Origin: a virus
IMG/VR virus record: IMGVR_UViG_3300009529_000055
Span: 1-21,944 of that record
Length of the DNA: 21,944 nucleotides
Reading direction: 5' to 3' (one strand)
Position 1 is the stretch's first letter; every line of letters starts with the position of its first letter. Positions 1 to 7,423 of the stretch are shown here, one piece after another. The position numbers and the translations under genes were made by a program. The notes under the pieces are model-generated. The model did not search any database. It saw only the letters and a list, made by a program, of their open reading frames with translations, and was not told the origin of the DNA.

Positions 1-54
1 ACAGGAGCAGACAGTGGAGAGGTGACCATTAAGGTAATCCATGACGCCAGTTAA
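1..54 (+). CDS. C-terminal end of an upstream gene (5' partial)
   Basis: Frame 1 is open from the window edge to a TAA at 52-54 and encodes 17 residues ending VTIKVIHDAS. It overlaps the terminase start by 14 nt, in the same style as other junctions here. The position directly before the large terminase makes the small terminase subunit the natural guess, but so short a tail cannot show it. The open frame and the tight overlap are seen; the identity is inference. Confidence 0.4.
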   Translation, partial: TGADSGEVTIKVIHDAS

Positions 55-1279
55 AGAGATTCACCTAATAAAGCTTCATAAGGCACAGAAGGAAGTTTTA
101 AACGAGTCTAAACGCTTTAACGTACTAAGGATAGGACGAAGGTGGGGAAAGACTGAACTAGCTAAGGTCTTAGCTATTAGAACAATGTTAGATGGCTATC
201 CTATAGGCTACTGGACACCAACTTACAAAGACCTAGCAGAGATTTGGAATGAAATGAAGCACACCTTATTTGAAGTAATACAATCAAAGAACGAACAGTT
301 AAAATCTATTAAAGTACTAGGTGGGGGACGTATAGACTTTTGGTCAATGGAAGAGCCCAACTCAGGACGTGGACGTAAATACAAACGTGCTATAATAGAC
401 GAAGCAGAGAAGGCTAGAAACTTTCAGGAAGCATGGGGACAGGCTATAAGACCAACACTAGCAGACTATGAGGGTGATTGCTGGATTCTTTCAACTCCTA
501 AAGGCAAAAAGACTTTCTTTACTCAGCTAACAGACTATCCTAAGAAGTATGACAACTGGGCTTCATGGACGCTCTCTACATATACAAATCCCTACATCTC
601 TAAGGACGAGCTAGAGATAATGAAATCCCAAATGAATGATCATGAATTCAGGCAGGAGATCATGGCTGAAAGTCTAGATCAGAACGCTATGGCTTTCTGC
701 TTTAACTTTACGCATGAACACATAGGGAAAACAACGTGGCGATCAGACTTAGAAACTTATCTATCGTTTGACTTTAACAGAGAACCTTTGACTTGCATTG
801 TCGCTCAGAAGCCAGAGTTTAACAAACTTCATATCATTGAAGAAATCGTTGATAACATAGATATTGAAGAAATGTGCAAGATAATTTTAATTAAATATCC
901 AAACGCTTTGTTTATAATAACAGGCGACCAGACAGGCGAACACGCATCAGCTATACAAAAAGGACTAACCTATTACAGAAAGATTAAAGAGGTTCTATCT
1001 TTAACTGAAGGACAGATAAGACTACCAGGCAAAAACCCTTTACATCGTATCTCTAGGATGGAGGTCAATACCTTACTAAGCAGAGCAGAGATAGTCTTTG
1101 ATGAAGAAAACTGCAAACAAGCGATATGGGATTGTAAGAATGTAGAATATGACCCTGAGAAACTAAAGATAGTTAAAGAGGACAGATCAAAGATGGAACA
1201 GCAGTCAGACCTTTTGGATTGTTTTAGATACTTAATTCACAGTTTTATGAGGGATGAACTTAAACACTTAGGACTATGA
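41..1279 (+). CDS. terL: Terminase large subunit (ATPase and nuclease)
   Basis: This is the DNA-packaging motor, which pumps the genome through the portal and cuts the concatemer. The 412 residues carry both expected domains. The N-terminal ATPase has a Walker A loop GRRWGKTE at residues 32-39, a Walker B strand AIIDEAE at 117-123 with the catalytic Glu, and the coupling motif STPKGK at 151-156. The RNase H-like nuclease has acidic residues in the expected order: Asp244 in LSFDFN, Asp296 in ITGDQ and Asp390/Asp393 in SDLLDCF near the C-terminus. The length is normal for the family. The ATG at 41 is chosen because it lies just ahead of the first conserved block and overlaps the upstream gene slightly. 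The stop overlaps the next start as ATGA, suggesting coupled translation. Confidence 0.96.
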   Translation: MTPVKEIHLIKLHKAQKEVLNESKRFNVLRIGRRWGKTELAKVLAIRTMLDGYPIGYWTPTYKDLAEIWNEMKHTLFEVIQSKNEQLKSIKVLGGGRIDFWSMEEPNSGRGRKYKRAIIDEAEKARNFQEAWGQAIRPTLADYEGDCWILSTPKGKKTFFTQLTDYPKKYDNWASWTLSTYTNPYISKDELEIMKSQMNDHEFRQEIMAESLDQNAMAFCFNFTHEHIGKTTWRSDLETYLSFDFNREPLTCIVAQKPEFNKLHIIEEIVDNIDIEEMCKIILIKYPNALFIITGDQTGEHASAIQKGLTYYRKIKEVLSLTEGQIRLPGKNPLHRISRMEVNTLLSRAEIVFDEENCKQAIWDCKNVEYDPEKLKIVKEDRSKMEQQSDLLDCFRYLIHSFMRDELKHLGL

Positions 1280-1593
1280 ATATAATACTACTCTTAGTTT
1301 TTAACTGTTTGTATATTTTTGGCTTTTATAAGGCAACTCAATATAACGACGTAGACGGCAAAGCAGACCCTAACGATAGGGAAGTACTATGGTGGCTAAG
1401 ATACTACCTTAGGAACGCTCCTAATGGTTTTAAAAAGCCTTTGTTCGGTTGTGTTGTTTGTATGGCTTCTATTCATTCATGGGTCTTTTGGGTTTTCAAT
1501 GATTTCAATTTAACTAATCTTTGTATTTATATTATTTATATATTTGCATTGTCTGGGCTTAACTCTTTTGTGAATGATAGACTTTCTTCTTAA
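1276..1593 (+). CDS. Small membrane protein with CxxCMAS motif
   Basis: The 105-residue protein starts with a hydrophobic segment (about residues 2-20), followed by a polar stretch, then GCVVCMAS with Cys59 and Cys62, and a second hydrophobic part (about 66-97) that could hold one or two membrane spans. The function is unknown. The CxxCMAS arrangement next to a membrane segment resembles small membrane proteins seen in other Bacteroidota phages; this is from memory and unverified. It could bind metal or form a disulfide. The ATG overlaps the terminase stop by 4 nt, so it is probably translated with it. Its place between terminase and tail chaperone does not reveal its role. Confidence 0.72.
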   Translation: MNIILLLVFNCLYIFGFYKATQYNDVDGKADPNDREVLWWLRYYLRNAPNGFKKPLFGCVVCMASIHSWVFWVFNDFNLTNLCIYIIYIFALSGLNSFVNDRLSS

Positions 1594-1606
1594 GACAGGA
1601 TTTCAG

Positions 1607-1786
1607 ATGTACAAACATTGTGATTGTGAAGGTGGGAAGCGTTGGTTTAAGAAACAAGCGATGCCAGGTGTAGAGATTATCTTACGTAAGAGAGGCGAAC
1701 AATACGAGATCAAAAGAAGCAACAAGATAATTAACAGAGGCTATCAGCACCAACTTGAAACTGAGTACAATAAACTATTTTTATGA
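1607..1786 (+). CDS. Small hypothetical protein
   Basis: A 59-residue basic protein with a CDCEGG motif near the N-terminus and a Lys/Arg-rich centre; no family is recognised. The ATG at 1607 is preferred because it falls 13 nt after the previous stop and avoids overlap. An in-frame ATG at 1574 would add 11 residues and overlap the membrane protein by 20 nt, which other genes here also do, so it cannot be excluded. The stop overlaps the chaperone start as ATGA, which supports it as a real link in the operon. Confidence 0.55.
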   Translation: MYKHCDCEGGKRWFKKQAMPGVEIILRKRGEQYEIKRSNKIINRGYQHQLETEYNKLFL

Positions 1787-2346
1787 AGTTAATTAACTGG
1801 CTCAAAAGCAAGACCGAAAGAAAGCCTGAGTTAAAAGATGCTATCCAGAAAGTCTTTTCTATTGAAGGTGTTAATTACTACCAATTTAAAGACATAGCAA
1901 AGATCAAATGTCAAAGAGCCTTAACTGTTAATGACTTTTATAACGAACTAACAATGAGAGCGACCAGGGACTTTCTTATTCAACATACGGAAGCCGTAGA
2001 AAAGATTTTAAACAGTAACAAAATAGACATCTTTAAAGTAAACACATTAAACAACCAACTTAAAGAACGCTTGGAAATGATCTACGAAACTGATATAATC
2101 TATAAGATAGCTTCGGTTGTTTACTTTACTAAGGAAGAAAGCCCTTACGAGTATGACGATCTAGTAGGTCGTGAAAAGATTGATCTGTTTAAAAGTCAAG
2201 GTGACGCTTTTTTTTTCGCAACGCTTTTCAAAAATTTGATTGGCTCAGTGGATATATCAGACAACGATTTAGCAACTTATATGAAGGTGGGCAAGGAGAT
2301 AACGAGGGAGCATTTGAGGAACATTTCTTCCATAATGTCCAACTAA
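1783..2346 (+). CDS. Tail assembly chaperone, short form (G-like)
   Basis: This 187-residue protein lies directly before the tape measure gene, where long-tailed phages encode the chaperone (lambda gpG type) that coats the tape measure and recruits tail-tube subunits. The sequence is soluble and mostly helical-looking, with no recognisable enzyme motif. The call rests on position and on a nine-T slippery run at codons 142-145 leading into a second open frame that ends just before the tape measure. Normal decoding gives this short form, ending ISSIMSN. In lambda, the short form is made in large excess over the frameshifted form; the ratio here is unknown. Its start overlaps the previous stop by 4 nt. 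Confidence 0.75.
   Translation: MKLINWLKSKTERKPELKDAIQKVFSIEGVNYYQFKDIAKIKCQRALTVNDFYNELTMRATRDFLIQHTEAVEKILNSNKIDIFKVNTLNNQLKERLEMIYETDIIYKIASVVYFTKEESPYEYDDLVGREKIDLFKSQGDAFFFATLFKNLIGSVDISDNDLATYMKVGKEITREHLRNISSIMSN
2208..2217 (+). promoter_or_regulatory. Programmed -1 ribosomal frameshift site (T9C)
   Basis: Nine T followed by C are read in the zero frame as GCT TTT TTT TTC. Both T TTT TTT (2208-2214) and T TTT TTC (2211-2217) are perfect X XXY YYZ slippery heptamers. The -1 frame is closed by TGA four bases upstream and opens exactly here. AAGGTGA at 2198-2204 could act as an internal Shine-Dalgarno-like stimulator, though such sites work poorly in Bacteroidota. I saw no convincing pseudoknot or strong stem downstream. 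Confidence 0.8.
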
Positions 2347-2501
2347 AAAGAGATGAACGAATGTCAAGTAATATGATACTAGCAAAAACAAACGGCATGA
2401 CATACGAGGAACTAAGTAGACTTAGCTGGTACGACCATCATATTTTATTAGAGCAGACCAGGGCAAACAGCCGACAGAAAACTACAGAAAATGACTTTTA
2501 G
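2208..2501 (+). CDS. Tail assembly chaperone frameshift extension (T-like, -1 frame)
   Basis: The -1 frame is open from just after a TGA at 2202-2204, begins at the T-run and runs without a stop to TAG 2499-2501. A ribosome slipping back one base on the T-run would make a 239-residue fusion: about 144 residues shared with the short form plus about 95 new ones, ending TENDF. The last part contains MTYEELSRLSWYDHHILLEQ, the kind of short helical segment seen at the end of other phage T-type extensions. Nothing in this frame before ATG 2361 could serve as a start, so most of it would be pointless without frameshifting. ATG 2361 alone could give a 46-residue protein. The fusion is expected to bind the tape measure; this is inferred from lambda gpGT. 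Confidence 0.8.
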   Translation, partial: FFFRNAFQKFDWLSGYIRQRFSNLYEGGQGDNEGAFEEHFFHNVQLKRDERMSSNMILAKTNGMTYEELSRLSWYDHHILLEQTRANSRQKTTENDF

Positions 2502-2515
2502 ATATAGCATTCGTT

Positions 2516-5005
2516 ATGGCTCTGGAAACCGTAGTAATAAAGATTACTGGAGACAGTAAAGACCTAAACAAGACTATTGACCAACTTGAAAAGGTCGGTA
2601 AGGTAGATCGGCAAAACGCAGAATCTTTTAAAAAGACCTCTAAGCAGATGGGGTCTGGTTTTGACGGTTTAAAAAAGAAAGCAATGGCTCTTGGTGCAAC
2701 TATGCTAGGAGCATTCGCTATCCAGCAAGTAGTAAGTTCAGCAATAAACACTCTTAAAAACTTTGAAAAGGAACTATCCACGCTTCAAAGTATTACAGGC
2801 TCTACAGCAAAAGAAATGGAGTTCTTTAAACAAGCAGCGAAGGACGTAGGACAAGCCACAAAGACATCAGCAACGGAAGTAGTAAAAGCCTTTACAATGA
2901 TAGGCTCGGCTCAGCCTGAACTTTTAAAGAATAGCAAAGCACTAGCAGAGGTTACTAAACAAGCTTTAATATTATCTAAGGCAGCAGGGATTGACGCTAC
3001 TTCGGCAGCTACAGCCTTGACAAGCGCTATGAATCAATTTGGTGTAAGTGCAGATGATGCTGCAAAGTTCACCGACATATTCGCCACATCACAACAAAAG
3101 GGTTCATCTTTTATCGCAGCTACTAGCGAAGCATTGATTAATTCAGGAGCAGCTGCAGCTGCAGCAGGACTTAGCTTTGAGACTACCAACGCTGCAATCC
3201 AAGCACTAGCCAAAGGTGCTATCGTGGGAGCAAGGGCAGGAACAGCTTTGAGGGGTGTTTTAAGTAAGTTATCATCACAAACTGACGATAGTATTAATCC
3301 ATCTATGGTGGGTCTAGGAAAGACCATCACTGAATTAGCAAAAAGAAACCTAACCCTTAAAGATGCTACTAAGTTAGTAGGTGAAGAAGGAGCAACAGGA
3401 TTACTGACTTTAATTAAACAAAGGGATATTTATTTTGAGTTAGATGGTACTCTGAATGATACTGGCAATGCAATGGAGCAGATGGCAATTAATACTGATA
3501 ATCTAGATGGCTCACTTGATGAATTAAATAATGCTTGGGAAGGTTTAATGTTAGCTTTTGGTGGCTCAACTGGTGTTTTAAAAGGTGTTACTGATGAATT
3601 GACTGGAATGGTAACAGCTACGACTGATATAATTGAACTGGATGCTACATGGTTTGAGAAATTGGCAGCTTTAGTAGACCAATCAGGTTTGTATAGATTT
3701 ACATTAAAACGTGAAGCAGAAGCAAGAAAACGAGTAAAGGAAGAGCAGGAAGAGAAAATTGAAAAGACAAAAGAAGAAATTGAACTTGATAAAAAACTTG
3801 CTGAACTAGAAAAGAATAGACCCAAAACAATAGGAGATTTAAAAAAGGAATTAAAGGAACTAAGAGAAGCACAGAATGCTTTAATTCCAGGCAGTAGAGA
3901 ACTAGCAAAAAATCAAGCAAGAATCAAAGAAATACAAAAAATCTTAAAAGGTGAAACAAAGAAAGTATCAACAGAGTTTGAATTATTGCAGAAGGTAGTT
4001 TCTAAACTTAAAAAGGAACTATTAGACCAAGCTCTTGCTGGTGATCTTGATGAGAAGACGTTAGCAAAATTAAAAGATGCAACTGACAAACTTACCAAAG
4101 CACAGGAGAAGTTAAACGATGCAGTAAAAGTTGAAACTGATGAAGATATTGCAAAGAAAGCAGCAGCCAGAGCAACGGCTATAAATAAAATGAGATCAAT
4201 GGAAATGGACATTGATGAATTTGTTAAACAAGTAGAAAATGAAAATAAAAGGATAAGAGACGAAAATTTCAATAAAAGAGTTGATCAAATTAATAAAATT
4301 GCTGCAATAACGAGTGACGTAGAGGGACAACTATCTGCAATTATAGGACAAGCAAATGAGAACAAATTAATTGCTTTAGATAATGAAGAAAAGAGAGCCT
4401 TAGAAGCACTAGAAGCTCAGGGATTAGGAGAGGAAGAACTGGCTAAGAAGAAGAAAGAGATACAAGAAAAAGCAGAAAAGGAACGTGCTAAAATATTAAC
4501 AAAGCAATTCAAAGCAGACAAAGCAGCAGCCTTAATTCAAATTGCAATAGATACGGCTCTAGGGATTATGAAAACACTAGGACAGACTGGATTTTTGGGA
4601 ACACCTTTAGCAGCTATTATCGGCACAATGGGAGCAGCACAGGCAGCAGTAGTGGCTTCTCAACCAATCCCAGAATTTCACGAGGGTAAAAAAGCAGAAC
4701 TTAAAGATGGTGAGATTTTCGCTAAAGTATTAAAGAGTGAGTCGGTAATACCTCCAGAGCAATCAAAGAAATACAAGGGTGCAATAGATTCAATGATTGA
4801 CAAGAAGTTTGAGAACTATGTTTTTCAAGAGTATATGCTTCCAATGATGAAATCAATGAGCAAGAAAGACGCAACACCTTACGATGATGTTCATTTGTGG
4901 AACAACCAAAAGAAACAAATCAGGCTCATGCAAGAGAGCAACGGACTTACTAAACTAATGATTAGGACTTTAGATACAAATTCAAGACGTAGCTGGGGTG
5001 GATAA
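2516..5005 (+). CDS. Tail tape measure protein
   Basis: The protein sets tail length and is threaded inside the tail tube. At 829 residues it is the largest product here. The N-terminal third (to about residue 345) is the Ala/Ser/Thr-rich helical domain of minor-tail/tape-measure families, with motifs such as the TSATEVVKAFT segment and the long Ala run near residue 210. Residues about 395-670 are highly charged Lys/Glu coiled coil. A hydrophobic segment at about 679-718 (IAIDTALGIM to AAVVASQPIP) is typical of tape measures and may enter the host membrane. The start at 2516 follows the chaperone extension by 14 nt. Codon use between about 3400 and 4500 shifts strongly to GAT/AAT, unlike the flanks, which could mark a recombined segment. 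Confidence 0.92.
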   Translation: MALETVVIKITGDSKDLNKTIDQLEKVGKVDRQNAESFKKTSKQMGSGFDGLKKKAMALGATMLGAFAIQQVVSSAINTLKNFEKELSTLQSITGSTAKEMEFFKQAAKDVGQATKTSATEVVKAFTMIGSAQPELLKNSKALAEVTKQALILSKAAGIDATSAATALTSAMNQFGVSADDAAKFTDIFATSQQKGSSFIAATSEALINSGAAAAAAGLSFETTNAAIQALAKGAIVGARAGTALRGVLSKLSSQTDDSINPSMVGLGKTITELAKRNLTLKDATKLVGEEGATGLLTLIKQRDIYFELDGTLNDTGNAMEQMAINTDNLDGSLDELNNAWEGLMLAFGGSTGVLKGVTDELTGMVTATTDIIELDATWFEKLAALVDQSGLYRFTLKREAEARKRVKEEQEEKIEKTKEEIELDKKLAELEKNRPKTIGDLKKELKELREAQNALIPGSRELAKNQARIKEIQKILKGETKKVSTEFELLQKVVSKLKKELLDQALAGDLDEKTLAKLKDATDKLTKAQEKLNDAVKVETDEDIAKKAAARATAINKMRSMEMDIDEFVKQVENENKRIRDENFNKRVDQINKIAAITSDVEGQLSAIIGQANENKLIALDNEEKRALEALEAQGLGEEELAKKKKEIQEKAEKERAKILTKQFKADKAAALIQIAIDTALGIMKTLGQTGFLGTPLAAIIGTMGAAQAAVVASQPIPEFHEGKKAELKDGEIFAKVLKSESVIPPEQSKKYKGAIDSMIDKKFENYVFQEYMLPMMKSMSKKDATPYDDVHLWNNQKKQIRLMQESNGLTKLMIRTLDTNSRRSWGG

Positions 5006-6974
5006 GTATAAGTTTATATTAGAGGGAAACGAAGTAAGCAATCCTAACGGATGGGATAAGTTTGAACTCAGGCTAAAACGTGATGACGATATTGCAGGGC
5101 TTTTGATTTCTAGTACAAACAAGTTCACTTTTAAGGGTGATGGTTACGATATTATAAAAGATAGATTTGATAATAACTATAATGACAAGATTAACGCAAC
5201 AATAGAAGTGCTGGAAGATAATTCATACGTAGAGAAATACAAAGGAGTCATTATCTTGACTGATGTTCTTTTTAATTTAGAAAAGCGAACAGTTCAGACC
5301 ACTATAGAAGATGCAAGTTTCCAGGGTGCAATACAAGCAAATAAAAACATAAAGAGTTTCTTAAACGCAGGGATGACAAAGAATGGTGAGCAAGTTACAT
5401 CACTGACAATCTTTAACTTAGATTATTTTATCGCTAACGGAACATATCAAACCCTAGCGAATAGAAGGGCTTATTTATTAAAGGACGCACTAGATTTTAT
5501 GGTTCGCTTTATGACTGACGACACTGTTAAAGGTATTCAATCTACTTACTTAGACGACACCAATAACTTTGATGGTTATCTTCCATACATTACTACAGGT
5601 GAAGCCATAAGACTAGCAAACAGCGACGCACCGAATGTTTCTTTTAGTGAGCTGATGACTTTCCTACAAAGAACACATGACCTGACTTTTGATTTCGTTA
5701 CTGTCTCAGGTGAGGTCGTTATGCGTATAGAAGAAAGGGCTTTCTTTTTTCAATCTGATGTAACTGATACCTTCAGGGACTTGACAGACCTTTCTTTAAA
5801 CGTAGATTCTCAGAAGATCGCCTCACATTTAGAGGTAGGAAATAATACGACAGCAGACGCTGGAAATTGTTCTTTGACTACTAGATTCTTTTCATTTCAG
5901 GAAGAAGATTACGCTTTAAAAGGAAAGGGAAATGTTGATAAGTTAATAGACTTAAAGACAGATTTTGTCACCGACTCAAATGTGATTCAATATATAGTTA
6001 CTAATCTAAGCGATGACGAATTTGACGATAATATTGTTATTGTCCAAGCAAGTACAACACAAGCAGCTAGATTTCAAAGCACAAGTTATTGCTCAAATAA
6101 TTATTATTATAATGCAAGTTTTACTAATGACAAAATAATAGACAGAAATCTTAACGCTATCCCTAACTCAATTACGAAATACTTAACAGCAGCAACAACA
6201 CCAGCGAAAGCTGAGATTTCACAAGCCACTGTCTTAGACACAAACGCTACTGGCTTTGTGGGAATGCCAGACGATATATTGACTGATGTAGTTAGATACA
6301 TAAATCCCTTAGAGTTTGACAGTGAAATTTATGATCTTGGTAACAACTATGACCCTAATCTACCAGACACTTTTTATGATGTTCCTTTTACTGGTAATTT
6401 CTCTTTTCAGGCTAATGTTTACGCCTCTTTGCAACTGACTGAAATATGGAACACTTCTTTCGCTACAAGTATCAGCTTTAGTATAGAGATAAGACGATGG
6501 AATTCAAGTTTTACGCAAATGAAAGAATCAGTCAAAAGTGGTGAGATTAGTGTAGGCTTTACAAGTCTTTATCAAATGAAGTTTTTAAATAGATCGGTTC
6601 AGACCACTATGTCATGCGATACTGGAGATCGTGTCAATGTATTGGTAGTTTTTAGAGTTCACGCAGGAACTACAAACGTAAAAACAATAATAGCAACGAT
6701 AATTAAAAACACTAACCTAACATTCTTTGAATGTTTAGGTGCTGAAGATGACGCAGGAACTTATAAGGTCTTTGACCCTAATAGCTTTAAGGCTAGACTT
6801 TTTAAATTTAGAAAAAACGTATCTTTGCAAAGATCAGATAATATTAGAGAAAACACCAGGAGTTCATTTATAATTAATGAGCTGTCAGATACCACGCTAG
6901 ACAAAACAGTCTGGATTGAAGAAGTGGTAAATAACGTAGAAACTGGAGAAACTAGTTTCACAATGATAAACTAA
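4998..6974 (+). CDS. Large tail-tip/distal tail structural protein
   Basis: This 658-residue protein follows the tape measure, where distal-tail and baseplate-hub proteins are encoded. It opens with KYKFILEGNEVSNPNGWDKFELRLKRD, a beta-rich start I associate with conserved tail proteins of Bacteroidota phages (memory, not a search). The rest is beta-strand rich with many Asp, Asn and Thr, and ends with a segment (ETGETSFTMIN) that looks like a tail-hub closing strand. It starts at GTG 4998, overlapping the tape measure stop by 8 nt; no ATG lies close enough to replace it. No enzyme motif is visible. Whether it acts as hub, Dit or fibre anchor is undecided. Confidence 0.7.
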   Translation: MDKYKFILEGNEVSNPNGWDKFELRLKRDDDIAGLLISSTNKFTFKGDGYDIIKDRFDNNYNDKINATIEVLEDNSYVEKYKGVIILTDVLFNLEKRTVQTTIEDASFQGAIQANKNIKSFLNAGMTKNGEQVTSLTIFNLDYFIANGTYQTLANRRAYLLKDALDFMVRFMTDDTVKGIQSTYLDDTNNFDGYLPYITTGEAIRLANSDAPNVSFSELMTFLQRTHDLTFDFVTVSGEVVMRIEERAFFFQSDVTDTFRDLTDLSLNVDSQKIASHLEVGNNTTADAGNCSLTTRFFSFQEEDYALKGKGNVDKLIDLKTDFVTDSNVIQYIVTNLSDDEFDDNIVIVQASTTQAARFQSTSYCSNNYYYNASFTNDKIIDRNLNAIPNSITKYLTAATTPAKAEISQATVLDTNATGFVGMPDDILTDVVRYINPLEFDSEIYDLGNNYDPNLPDTFYDVPFTGNFSFQANVYASLQLTEIWNTSFATSISFSIEIRRWNSSFTQMKESVKSGEISVGFTSLYQMKFLNRSVQTTMSCDTGDRVNVLVVFRVHAGTTNVKTIIATIIKNTNLTFFECLGAEDDAGTYKVFDPNSFKARLFKFRKNVSLQRSDNIRENTRSSFIINELSDTTLDKTVWIEEVVNNVETGETSFTMIN

Positions 6975-7421
6975 ATGGCAACAACAGTAACACCAGCAGA
7001 CGCAGTAGTAACTCTAGGAGTGACGCTGACTTTGGCAGGGAAAACATTTGACATTTCCTACGCTAAGACATTAAGTTCTTGCACGAGAGCAGACAGAAAC
7101 ATAGTCCCTGTACCGACCTCAGAAATAGGATTGGTTCAATTAACAGCAGCAGCACTTGCACCAGGCACGTTCTCAGACTTTAACGGATTCTTTGTGATGA
7201 ATCGTGACGATACTAACTTTGTAAGGATAAGATTCTCACAGAACGCAGGGGACACTGTAGACTTTAAACTAGAGGCTGGACAATTTATGATTCTTTGGAA
7301 TAAAAAGCTAGAAGTCAATACAACGGAAGCAGCGTTTTCTGCTTTTGTAGACTTTGACACTGTTTATGTCCAAGCAGATACGGCAGCCGTAGACGTTGAA
7401 TACCTAGCAGTAGAAATTTAA
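6975..7421 (+). CDS. Small beta-rich virion structural protein
   Basis: The 148-residue acidic protein has an alternating hydrophobic/polar pattern that suggests a beta sandwich. A central stretch around GFFVMNRDDTNFVRIRFSQ resembles small tail or decoration proteins of Bacteroidota phages. There is no signal peptide, Cys cluster or enzyme motif. Its ATG directly follows the previous stop without a gap, and it sits between two tail proteins, so a tail-tip or fibre-accessory part is likely. The exact role is unknown. Confidence 0.6.
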   Translation: MATTVTPADAVVTLGVTLTLAGKTFDISYAKTLSSCTRADRNIVPVPTSEIGLVQLTAAALAPGTFSDFNGFFVMNRDDTNFVRIRFSQNAGDTVDFKLEAGQFMILWNKKLEVNTTEAAFSAFVDFDTVYVQADTAAVDVEYLAVEI

Positions 7422-7423
7422 TT

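Noticed and set aside
1539-1546. TATATTTG, a match to the -7 promoter element
   Set aside because: It lies within the AT-rich membrane-protein gene, and the nearest TTG is only 15 bases upstream, shorter than the 17-23 base spacing. Such hits (another at 1314-1321) are expected by chance in AT-rich code.
2482-4272. Several minus-strand open frames opposite the tape measure gene (for example 2482-2781, 3034-3330, 3430-3825, 3913-4272)
   Set aside because: They are low-complexity Ser/Phe/Leu-rich mirror images of the Ala/Lys/Glu-rich gene on the other strand, with no leaders or recognisable motifs.
5284-6612. GTTCAGACCACTAT occurring twice (near 5290 and 6598) in the tail-tip gene
   Set aside because: A 14-base match encoding VQTT in both places; without longer similarity around it, chance or a local strand preference is enough.
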